Source: Protoeuglena noctilucae
Lineage: Eukaryota > Chlorophyta > Pedinophyceae > Marsupiomonadales > Marsupiomonadaceae
Length of the DNA: 64,000 nucleotides
Direction: 5' to 3'
Assembly (NCBI GenBank): GCA_958009085.1
Contig: OY253689.1
Span: 413,167 to 477,166, forward strand
Within the stretch, counting starts at the first letter, position 1. Each line of letters opens with the position of its first letter. The notes under the pieces are model-generated. The model did no database searches. It had not been told where the DNA came from and was given only the letters and a program-made list of their open reading frames with translations. A program made the position numbers and the translations under genes. Positions 44,936 to 55,272 of this stretch are shown here, piece after piece.

Positions 44936-45509
44936 CGCGTGGTGGCTGAGGGATGAGCGAGGCCGAGCAGCACAGCCACGCAATGCTGCAGCGCATGATA
45001 GCCAAGTGAGGCCGAGGGACGCGTGGCTGCGCAGAGGCTGGCCCCTCGCGACATGCGATATGTGACCTGTGACCTGCGACCCTCCCGCCACGACGCCTGC
45101 CACGACTGGCTGTCGGGGTCGCCGCATCAGTCACCGTCGTGCCACACTCTGCAGCACGGCGTGTTTCTGATGCAAGCGCTTTACCCCCCTTTGATTTGTG
45201 ACACGACCTGATCTCTTGCATGCCTTCCCAGCCACCTCGGCCCTGTGTTCTCTGTTCCCTGTCTTTGAGCCCTGCCGACGGGTATGGTATGGCTGACCAT
45301 GCCGACAACGCATTCGCGATAGCGGCGCAACGCGCATGTTGCGGCAGTTGAACGACCCTGCATGCGCACGCCCGAAAGCCACTGCAGCTGCCGACCGACC
45401 AGGGCGCGCGCTCGCTCACACGCAAGAACGGGACGGCCGCATCCCCCCTCCCCCTCTCCCTCTTCACTGCTCGTCTGTACGCTCGCGCTAATCCTTCCCC
45501 TGAGCAGTC
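44936..45509. other. Intergenic, convergent gene ends
   Basis: No gene seen. A short imperfect repeat of the membrane-protein coding end occurs at about 44970-45005 (CACGC..TGCAGCGCATGAT..GGCAAG-like). Confidence 0.45.
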
Positions 45510-45994
45510 CTACTGCCCCGAGGGCTTCCCCTTGTCCTTCTTCTTGAGCAGATACGCTGCCAGGTACTCGATGGGGTCGCGGGGCCGCTCCTTGACCAGG
45601 CTCTGCATCGCTTGCATCAATATCGGCACAACCGTCTCCTCCAAGTAGTCGCGTATGGGCACCGCGCCGTCCTGCACGCGCTGGTGCACCTGGGGACCAA
45701 AGACGGATGCGTCGCGCACGGACGCGCCGGCGGGGCGCCTTCACGCAGCCAGCCTCGCGTACTTGGGACAATAAAGCCTCCAAAACTCGCCTGCATGGCT
45801 GCCTCCTCGGCCTCCCGCGCCAGCTGCGGGTTATCAAACTTGGGCTCCGGTGGCATCCCTGCACGAGACGGTGTGGGGCAGGACGTGGCCGGGACAGCGA
45901 CGAGAACGGGCGCTCGGAACAATAGGCAGCCGCGAGCGGTGACGAAAGCGCACAAGCGGCTCACGCCGCGCGGCTTACCCCCGCCCTGCGACAT
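45510..45994 (-). CDS. DPY30: DPY30-domain protein
   Basis: Small dimeric docking protein of Set1/MLL histone H3K4 methylation complexes; related domains also sit in cilium radial spokes. Exons right to left: 45979-45994, 45791-45858, 45510-45689; 87 residues, phases close. The last 50 residues are the DPY30 motif: [20 protein letters not shown] and then [19 protein letters not shown], matching the family closely. The N-terminal part (about 28 residues, acidic, helical) is not conserved. Exon 1 is only 16 bases. Intron 2 uses a GC donor (ATGCAG|GCGAGT at 45790). Divergent from MND1. Whether it works in chromatin or the cilium cannot be told from sequence. Confidence 0.92.
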
Positions 45995-46584
45995 GGTTGC
46001 GTCCTCGAGTGCCAACCACGCTTGAAAGCACGACCGGCGCAGGCGAGCCTGCAATGCAATTGGAGGGCACGCTTGACGTCGCGGAGGCGGCGCGCACTCG
46101 CTTTGCTGCTCAATCTGCCTGGCCCGCATGTGCGAGCCCCCAGCCCAGCGCAGGTGGCCCCAAGTGTCGCCAGCCATGCAGCCATAAACCACCTCCGCAT
46201 CCTCACCCGACGCGATGAACGGCTTGGTGTACAGACGGAGGCTTGTGCGTCTTCCTGGGGGCTTCAAACCACTCCGTACTCCTGCAAGCGGTAGTGGGGC
46301 TGAGACACCGACAGAGTGAGCAAATGAGCGAGATGCGGCGGAATAAGCACGGATGGACTGAACCCCCAGGCCGCGTCAGGGACTGGCGCGTGCGGCACCC
46401 CTTCCTCGCCGTCACGCTCCCATCGCTGCGCATGCTTTGCATCCGTGGCATAACACTGAGCTTTCAGATCCTGCCTGAGACTTGCTTACGCTTCGTGCTC
46501 GCACAGACGCAGCCTCTTTGTGTGTGCCTGCTCCCCTCGTCGCAAATCCCAGGACAATACCCGCGCGTCATCGCAGGGACAATA
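45995..46584. other. Divergent promoter region, DPY30 and MND1
   Basis: About 590 bases between outward starts. No coding signal seen. Confidence 0.5.
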
Positions 46585-47944
46585 ATGAGCAAGAAGAAGG
46601 GGCTATCGCTGGAGGTGCTGGATCGGCACGCTGCTGCAATGGCCGCTCGCACCTCGCGCGGTCGATGTCCGCCCTCCCGGCCCAGCCAAGCAATTCATTG
46701 CCGCGCATTGGATCGCAGGAGAAGCGAGACAAGATCCTAGAGGTGTTCCACGAGTCGAAGGAGGTCTTCATCCTCAAGGTGCGCGAGGGTCGGGTCCTCA
46801 CGCTGCGCGCGGCGTGTGGCTGGCCGCGCCTCCTGCGGCCCAGACCCGGAGCGCTCCGCCGTGTCCTCTGCGCAGGAGGTCGAGAAGAAGGCGGCGGCGA
46901 AGGGCGTCGTGCTCCAGAGCGTGAAGGACGTCCTCCAGACCCTCGTGGATGACGACCTGGTTCACCAAGAGAAGGCACGACCCCGGGCCGCGTGGGCAGC
47001 GGTGCGGGACCGGCCGAGACTTGTCACAGGACTGTGTCTTTGTCTCTCCGCAGATCGGCACCACCAACTTCTTCTGGAGTTTCCCCAGCGAGGCGGGCGT
47101 GAAGCTACAGCAGGAGCTGGGGCGACTGCAGGCGCGAGGGGAGGAGCTGCGGGCGCAGGCGGAGCGGGCAAGAGAGAGCATACGCGCTGAGGTGCGAGCG
47201 GGGCAGTGCGGGGGTCCCTAGCACGGTCCCTGCTGGTCTGGTAGCAGGCTGTTGGGCCCAGCGTGACCGTACCATAACGGTTCACACATTCCATCATGCG
47301 TGCCGTGCCTGGCTGTTGTCGCAGGGACAGGGGAAGGAGGACTCGGAGGAGCGGAGGAGACTGGTACAGGTGTGGTGCAGCCACGGCTGCCAGCTAGATG
47401 CCGCACCCATGCGTGCGTTGACAAGCCCGCGATCCCCACAGTGCCGTGCCCAATTTCGACACCAACACCCTTTCTCCCGCCTTCATCGCAGGACCTGGAG
47501 ACCCTCCGCGCCGAGCACGCCTCCCTGCGCGCGCAGCTGCAGGCGTTGGCGGAGAGTGACCCCGAGGCCGTGGATGCGATGCGTGAGGCGACGCGGGTGG
47601 CTAGGGACGCGGCCAATCGGTGGACCGACAACATATGGTGCCTGGCCAGCTGGGTGAGGGGTCGGTGGGTCATGAAGTGCGTGGTTAATGGATTGATTGG
47701 TTGCCTGGCCAGCTGGGTGAGGGGGCGGGTCATGAATTGCATGGTTAGTGGAATGAGTGGTTGCATGAGTGGTTGCTTAGCTGCGTTGAGGGGCAGTTAG
47801 GGTACAGGTATCGCGGAGAGAGTCACACTCTGCCTTTGCTGTGTTATCCCGCAGTGCAAGCGCAAGTTCCAGGGCCGGGAGAAGGAGCTGGAGAAGTTCT
47901 TCGAGCAGAATGGCATCACGGATGCCCTCGATTACGTGGAATGA
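46585..47944 (+). CDS. MND1: MND1 meiotic recombination protein
   Basis: Partner of HOP2; the pair stimulates DMC1/RAD51 strand invasion in meiosis. Exons: 46585-46614, 46719-46778, 46876-46974, 47054-47191, 47325-47369, 47492-47653, 47855-47944; 207 residues, normal family length. N-terminal MSKKKGLSLEEKR with winged-helix residues (SVKDVLQTLVDDDLV, GTTNFFWSFPSEAG), a coiled coil (about residues 85-165), then the conserved ANRWTDNIWCLASW and a C-terminal helix ending DALDYVE. Intron 3 uses GC (GAGAAG|GCACGA at 46975). A copy of the exon 6 end lies in the next intron. Its presence argues that the organism is, or recently was, sexual. Confidence 0.96.
47701..47716 (+). repeat. Intronic copy of MND1 exon 6 end
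   Basis: TGCCTGGCCAGCTGG|GTGAGG at 47638-47659 recurs here with the same donor and about 30 bases of similar intron after it. Confidence 0.8.
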
Positions 47945-47963
47945 GATGCCATGCTGACTGTGG

Positions 47964-47969
<6 letters not shown>

Positions 47970-48012
<43 letters not shown>
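47970..48012. repeat. (TG)n microsatellite
   Basis: About 21 TG units in the 280-base gap between the convergent MND1 and SepSecS genes. Confidence 0.95.
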
Positions 48013-48013
<1 letters not shown>

Positions 48014-48224
48014 AGTGAGTTGGGCGATACTGCGGGGTTCGCCGCTTGGGTCCAGTCCATGCGTTCATGCACACGACTGCGCTTTGCCTCGCGCTTTTCC
48101 GTATTGAATTTAAGCGCCGCCGCTGCCTTGGCCACTGCTCATGGCTGCCTGCGGAGCGACCCAGACCGTCTACGCAAAAGCCCCTCTCTCAACTTGCTCG
48201 CTCCCCCACCCCGCACCGCCGCTG

Positions 48225-51200
48225 CTAGCTGTCCCCCGCGCCCCACATGGCCGCCACCACCACCGAGTCGTCCTCGCCCCCCTCCCAGTCCCCATGATCC
48301 AAGTCTCTCTCCCCCTCCCCCTCCTCCTCCCCCTCTTTGTCGTCGTCCACCCCACCCTCGGGCATCAGGGCCGGGAGTGACGTCGACGCGGCATGGGACG
48401 CCTTGAGACGCTCGTACTCCCGCGCCAGGCGCTGTGAGGGCAGAGGGCGATGCATGGTGCGTATGGGCGCGAGGCCATACAAAACCAAACGCGCCCATCA
48501 CTACCGCGTCCCATACCACCCCACACACCACAACTGCCCACTGCCCCCCTCCCCCTCACCTCCACGAATCAATCCACCTCCTCCATCTACCCACTGCCCA
48601 CTGCACTGCTTGCTGAGCACTGCACTGCTAAGTGCCCACTCCCACCCCCTCCCCCCCTCACCTCCACGAATCGGTCCACGTCCTCCCTCTGCCCCCCCAG
48701 CGCCGCCGCTGCCGTCACGTACACGTGGCCGTACCCCGCCCGGTGCGCCCCGTACCCCTCCAGCCGCACCCCGCCCACCGTGGCGTCCTTGCCCACAACC
48801 ACGCGAGCCCCGGACACGCGGCGGAGGAAGAGGCGGGACCCCAGCATCGTGGCTGAGGCGGCCTGCGGGTGAACAGAGCGAGCATCCCGGGGCTATCGGC
48901 TCAGCGCATGGCACGCGGCTGCCGGGGTGCGTGTTGGGGATGAGCCCTGCTAGGCCTGTGGCACCCTAGCCCGTTTGCATGGAAGCTCGGTAGTCGCCTA
49001 GATCACAACAGTGCGAGGGCGGCTGCGTTATCTCCGACTCGCCTGCATGACGTCCAGCGTCATGGCCACGGATATGGGGTTGCGTGGCGTCACCAGCACA
49101 CGCTCCCCCAGGTGCTCGGCCACCGCCTGCGGACAACGACGCAACACGGCATGCGTCAGAGTCAAGAGCCATTAATCAGTCCCCATCTGTTCCTCACACC
49201 CCCTTCATCTCACCTGCACCCGCTCTGTGCATCACACTCCCCACCCTCACCCCCCCCTCACCCCCACCCTCACCTGCATCTTCTCCGCCAAATAGTCGTA
49301 GAGCTCTGCCCGGCTCTGCCGCACCGCCTCCCACCCCGCGCGCCCCCAGTGCAGCAGCGTCATGGCCAAATCCAGCACCGGAGACATGCCCGCGCGGCCA
49401 GGCCACAGCTGCTTCACCGCCTCCACAGCACCTGGGGGGGGGAGGGCAGGGAGCGCGTGTGCTGGCATGCACTTGCCTAGCCCCCTGAGGTGCTTCCCTC
49501 TCCGTCACTCATCACTCCGACCCACGCACAGTACCCGTGCAAAGCACTCAACTCGCAGCACCCCGGATCCCTCGCGCCGCCCAACATCCCCACTTATCAC
49601 CCGCACAATGCTCTCGCACCCCAGCCTACCCCAACCCATCCCACCCCACCACCCCTCGCCTTCCTGTCCCTCGAAGTCGCACACCAGCGCCCCCCCCACG
49701 GGAACCATGAAGTTTTTATCAGTGCTCTGAACACCAGCCGTGACCGTGCCGCGTCGCGCGGCGGTCCCCAGCTGCTGGCACAGCCACGCGCTCTGCACGC
49801 CGTATGCGTGGTTGACCACGTGCATGGTGCCCAGGCGGCAACACATCCTGGCCACCTGCAGAGAAAGGGCAGGGGCGGGCACACGTAACGCACCACCACC
49901 GCAACTGCGCACGGGGGTCGCCGCGTGCAGGACTTGGGAGGTCCTATCTCGAGCAGTGCACGCAGCAAACACAATTAGACCCCTCCCTCACCTCCACCAC
50001 CAGGTCGCATCCCCGGGGAGCGAAGCAGCTCGTCGTGGTCACCACGCAAAGCACGTTGTCGACGCTGGGGGGCGAGAGCGAAGCGGAAGGGGATGAGTCA
50101 AAGACAGAACAGCTGAGGGAGTGCTGGAGTCTTAGCCATGCCAGCTTAGCAGCCGCGCACCCGAGGTCGGCGATGGCCTTCTCGATCCCTGCCAGGTCCG
50201 TCACCAGCTCATCGCCCTGCAGAGAGGGGGAGGGGTCGTGGGAGCGTCACGACTGACACGGCACGCGAGTGTCATCGTCAAAGGCCGAGACACAACATTC
50301 AGCAACAACCACTTAGGCCATCAGCCACTAAGTTATAAGCCAGCCAGCCGAATCTGTGTGTGTGTCATTCCCTCCTCTTTAAGTGTCCCTCGCCTGCATG
50401 ACGGGCTCCACGACGCATACCTCGAGCCCCGCGCTGAGTATGGCCTTGAGGCACGTCTTCTGGTCGATGCGGCTCCACACCACGAACCGCGCCCCCGGCC
50501 GCATGGGCCGCAGCGCCAGCAGCACCATCATCATGGCCACGCCCGTGGCGGCAGGCAGCACCACCGACGACGCCACCTCACGCATCCCAGCTTCACTGCG
50601 GGCGGGGGGGGCGCACGGGCACGGCTGGTGACCAACGGTGCTTGCCCTGCCTCATTGCAGACGCTTGCCGCGCCAAGACCGTCGCAGCCGCCCAGCCATC
50701 GGCTCTTCACAGTCGACCCCACTGCCGTCGACACCACTAAGCACACAGCACCCCAGGCAGCTCCCCCACACTCCTGCCCCATCCGCGCGCCCAGGCGCGC
50801 ACCGCAGCGCGTCGGTGGCCAGCAGCGACGCGACCTTGAGCAGCAGCGACGAACCCGCCGCCTTGGGCTGCTCCGCTGCCACGTCGCCGCTGCGGCCGAT
50901 GCCGTGGGCCAGACCCAGCGAACGCGCCCGCACCAGCGGGCACGCGATGCGGCCCTCGCGCTCCCCGACCCCGGCGTTTCCTGTCGCGAAGGGGAGAGCG
51001 AGGTGAGTTGGACACATGCGATCCAGCGAAATCGTCGCCGCAAGCCGCGGTGGCGACGGCGCACGATTGGCCATCCCCCTGTGGCCTTGGGTCGTGGGAC
51101 GGGCTCCCGTCCAGGCACCTGGGAAATTGTTCGAATCCATCGCCGCGCAATCCCGGACGAACGCCTCGATCGCGTCATCCGGCCATCCCGTCTCGGGGAG

Positions 51201-51606
51201 CCTCCGCTGGCTGAGGAGCGTCTTGACCAGCCGGTTGCGCTGCATGCACCAAGGGGGGATGGCGTGCGCGCGATAGCCGTACGGGACAATCCGGCCGACC
51301 AGCGCTGCCGATGCGCATGTTGAAAAGACGACCGATGCAACTGCGTCCGCGCCCCTCGCGCCGGAGGAGTCACGCAGCGCCCGTCCGGGTTGCAGAGAGG
51401 ACCCGGAGCGCCGCGCACGCACTTTGCGCCGATTGCCGGGGCAGGCAAGACGACTCCCGGCACGCAAAGTTTCGGCCGCTGATCCAGCCTAGCCGCCGTG
51501 CCCGGGGCGTGCGCCGGGGCCCCACCTGGATTAGCGCATCCCCTCCCTGCCGCACATACGTGAGCCCGACGAGTCCGGACGCCAAAGCGAGATTCTCAGC
51601 ATCCAT
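48225..51606 (-). CDS. SEPSECS: O-phosphoseryl-tRNA(Sec) selenium transferase (SepSecS)
   Basis: PLP enzyme that turns phosphoseryl-tRNA(Sec) into selenocysteinyl-tRNA(Sec) using selenophosphate. Exons right to left: 51526-51606, 51119-51239, 50803-50980, 50394-50595, 50161-50216, 49992-50064, 49660-49855, 49274-49431, 49043-49126, 48662-48862, 48225-48431; 518 residues, close to the human 501. Matches run the full length: GLTYVRQG, AMDSNNFPG, GNAGVGEREGR, HGIGRSGD, QPKAAGSSLL, VVWSRIDQKTC, TTTSCFAPR, VVNHAYGVQS, STDKNFMVPVGG (PLP lysine), ERVLVTPRNPIS, RRVSGARVV. The C-terminal 60 residues are acidic and not conserved. Three GC donors (50393, 49659, 49042). Confidence 0.96.
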
Positions 51607-52131
51607 TCCCGATGCAAGCACCGCGCCCGCCTCGCGCGGGCCCCGTTGCCTCGCGCCCCGGGCGCCCTGGTTCCTCTGCGGTGCCCGTGCGCGCAGGGCC
51701 GGGGGCTGCTTCGACAAGTGCCCGACGCAACGTAATTCAGATTTGATCACGGATGCCCCAGCACGTCATGGCTCTCGGGATCGTGAAGCGCCTCGGAGGC
51801 AATTGCCCTTCCAGCGAGCAGCCAAGACGCCCGCCCCAATTAGAGCCCACACGATTGCAGTGGCACGTGAACCGGACCACATCATGGAATTAGAACAGGC
51901 GGGTGCAATGACAACCGCATTTGAGCCATTGGCCAAACAGTTCCCCGCTGCTGGCCTCACGTTGCGCAGAGATCTGCCACCAGGGAGATCCCGATTGGGC
52001 GCAAATCAGGATCAGAGGCCACATTGATCGAATTCCGCTTCCGTAGGATTCAAAGGTGCTCATTTCTTTTGAGGGACGCCCGAGGGGGGTCATCCTAGGA
52101 AAATCTCGACTTCACTCGACGGCTCCCAAGC
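51607..52131. other. Intergenic between tandem minus-strand genes
   Basis: No gene seen; the right part (51740-52130) is less GC-rich. The SepSecS promoter is expected here. Confidence 0.45.
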
Positions 52132-53726
52132 CTAGTAAGGGATGTAGGAGGACCCCTCCGCGTACACCCGCACGGGCACCAACGCGCGCTCGGCAGGCAC
52201 CGTGGCGCCACCGACGCGGCTGCGGGGAGAAGCGAGCGTGGGGCGCGTGAGCGACACGAGCGGCGCCCATGGGAAACACCAACTCCATAACCGTGCATCC
52301 CGCCCCTCACCGCGTGGCCCTGTCCAGCAGCACCTCGAGCTGCTCCCGCATCCCCCCCGGCACCCGCGCCCGCCTCTCCCGCATCTCCTCCCTCCTCCGC
52401 AGCCTCTCCGCCCTCGCGTCGTCCTCCCCCGCGTTCGCCAGATCCTCCGCTAAGTCCCGCGACCCCACCAGGGACGAGAAGAAGGCCCCCCCGAACACGC
52501 CCATGCCCTCGCGCATCTTGTCGGCCGCCGCCTTGCGCCGCGCCGCGTCCTGGGCCGGCGACCACTTCCGGGCCTCGTTCATCTCTGCGGGCGGGGGAGA
52601 GAGCATCGTTGACCTAAGCGTGTGCCAAGAGGGAGCACCCGCGCTGGTGGACCTCATCCAGCAGCCAACAGCCGCCCCCTCTCCCTCCCCGCCCCCCTCA
52701 CCCTTCTCTCTCCTCTGCCGCGCCTGGGAGAACCTCGTGGCGGCGTCGAACACGTCCTGCACCCCCCCGCCCTGCCCCGCCATCATGACGCCCACGTTGG
52801 TGCGGTCCACCAGGTACCGCATGGCGTACTCGAGGTAGGGCAGCTGGGAGGAGGACACCCAGTGGATGCACGACACGGGACACGAATCGATCGCAGACGT
52901 GATCTCGTCCTCCGAGTTGAGCCATTGGGCAAACACGCGGGACCGGCCAAAGTCGGGCTCGATGCGGAACATGGCGGGGGCCACCCACACGCACTGCTTG
53001 CACCCGATGCAGGAGTTCTCGTCCACGAACACCGCGCGGTCGTCGCCCTCCGGGCGCTTGCTGCGCTTGTCGCCCACCCACTGCACAGCAGGGACATGGC
53101 TGACCGTGGGGCTGCCCTCTCCTGGGACACTGACGCGCCCACGCAGCTGCTCAAGGCTCACGTCAAACAGTGAAAGTGTCGCCTAACCCTATGCTCTCAC
53201 CTTGGACAGCGGCTGCCCCGTAAACCCCGCCCCCTCGTCCTCCAGGTGCGCGTCGAGCGCCTGGTCGTACAGCCGGCGGAGGGAGGGGCTCGACAGCACG
53301 TCGTACGCCTCGTTCAGCAGGATGCACAGGTTGTGCCCCGCGTCGCCCGTGTAGTCGGGGTGGCACGCCTTGGCGCGCTCCCGGTACGCCGTCTTGACCT
53401 GCCCCTCCGTGGCGTCGTCGGGGATGCCCAGGACCTCGTAGTAGTCCACGAAGTTACCCTGAAGAGGAGAGACGAGACGCGTGGGTGAAGTGAGCATCCC
53501 CGGCATCAGGGGTGGCACAGCTGGCTGCGCGGCATGGCTTCGGACCCCGCCCCACCTGCGAGTCCAGCCCCAGGCCCGCCGCCCCGCAGCGCACGTCCTT
53601 CGCGCGGCGCGGCGAGGGTGCGGGGACCCACGCGCGGCGTGCGATCCTCTGCCGCGACGCAGGGCCGGCGGAGCAGGACGCGGCGTGGGCCAGCGCCCCG
53701 GGGGCGCCCAGCGCGAGGTTCCTCAT
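52132..53726 (-). CDS. Plastid DnaJ-ferredoxin fusion protein (DJC76/77-like)
   Basis: J-domain protein fused to a 4Fe-4S ferredoxin-like domain, as in the plant plastid DJC76/DJC77 group. Exons right to left: 53556-53726, 53201-53458, 52702-53080, 52311-52584, 52132-52219; 389 residues. Residues 1-57 (MRNLALGAPG..., Ala/Arg-rich) fit a transit peptide. The J domain follows (VDYYEVLGIPDDAT, CHPDYTG with the HPD motif, LNEAYDVLSS). The cluster domain has CIGCKQC and SCPVSC, with RVFAQWLNSEDEI between. The C-terminal 120 residues include a helical, Arg/Glu-rich stretch. Another in-frame ATG at 53924 exists upstream; the shorter start was chosen because intron and targeting sequence fit. Divergent from MutS2. 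Confidence 0.9.
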
Positions 53727-55272
53727 CTCCCGCCGCTTCGAATCCGCGTCAGGCCGGCGTCCCTGCAGATGAGCAAGAGGGGCGGGGACTCGGTGCGCGC
53801 CCCGCCGCGCCCGTCTGCCGCGCGTCGCAGCTGCCCGCGCGAGCAGACCGGCGTCGCTGTCGAGGCCCCGCGCGCCACGGTCGACGGCTACCCCGCGAAG
53901 CGAGCGGGACGGACAGGAGGCCGTCATGCACACGGACGCGGGGGAGGGACGGGGGGGCGCGCGAGTGAGCCGGCGGGGCCCGGCGAGCCCAGATTTTCTA
54001 GTAATTGGGAGGCCCGGGGCGAGCGCGCGGGAGGGCCCGGAGGCGCGGAGCGTGCAAATACGGCACCACATGTGACGTGGAAGAATCGGCAAGGGAGAAA
54101 TCGCGCCGTGGGAATGCCGACGGGGCCTGCCTCCGACGAGGGCGCGGGTATGCGCCCGGGGCGACTCCGCCGCGTCCCCTCGAGGCAATCCAACATCGCC
54201 GGACATCGAATCCGGTCACCAAGATCAGGGTGAGGTGACCAGGCCCCCCAAACGCCCCCCATTTCGGAACGAAACGGCCGCGTCGAGGCGGGGAGCCCGC
54301 CGACGCGCCTATTCAGCCCGCCGCGACTCACCAGAGCCTGATTGCGAAAACCAAACGACCAACCGCGAGATCGGCGCCCCTCGAGCACTGCTCAGCGCGC
54401 GAGGGCTCAAATTCCCTCAAATTGGTAGCACGTCGTGCTGTATACCGCGGATGAGTCTGTGGTGTTGCCCACGTAGCAGAGGTAGGCGCTGTAGCGGCCT
54501 GGGATGCCGCCATTTCCTCCGCGCCTCTTGGCGTCCCCTGTGTCATGACAGATGCGGGGTTTCAGGGATCGTTTGCGCAGTGCCAGGCGAATCATTGTCG
54601 GTCATCGTGTGAAGGATAAAACACATGCCGCGCCGGCGTGTTGGGGACTGCACGCCAGGCATCGGTAGCCCTTGCGGGAGTGGATGCGGCCATCGCAGCC
54701 GAGCTCAGTGACGTGGGGGCGTCGCTGAAGGATTTGAGTGCCCGCGTCTCAAGGTAACGTTGACAGCTTGTCATGCCGATTGCAGTGGCAGCGCGCCCCA
54801 GCCCAATCCTGCGCGCGGGCGGGGAGCGCTACGGACCACGCAGTTGGCGAGGGCCAGGCGTCCGCGAGGGCCGCGCCGGGCGGACCGCAGCAATGACGGT
54901 CATTCTGATGCTCGCTTTGCACATGCAGATCCCGTCCACGCGGCGCCATCGCCTCTCAGTCGCAAAGGCCATCCCTTCCAGACAGTGACGCGCGATGTCC
55001 GCGCGCATCTGGGCCTCCCCGGGCTCCGCAGCCGCGCTGTCACAACTATCGTTTGCCGCTAGTCGTCGACACACGGCCCTCATCCTCCGCGCCTCCTCGG
55101 AGCGGCGGAGGGGCGACGTGGCTGCACCTGGCCAGGCACGGGGACAGGCAGGCAACGAGGGGGGATCGGGCGAGGGGAGGAGCGGCGGCCGGCAGCGAGA
55201 TCCGGGGAGCAAGCGAGGTACGCAGAGACAACCGGGGCGCTGCCGCTGATACGCTGCCTTGCATCGATTGCC
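53727..55272. other. Divergent intergenic region, DnaJ-ferredoxin and MutS2
   Basis: About 1.5 kb, CpG-rich, no supported gene. Open frames on both strands at 53480-54230 are shadows of composition. Confidence 0.45.
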
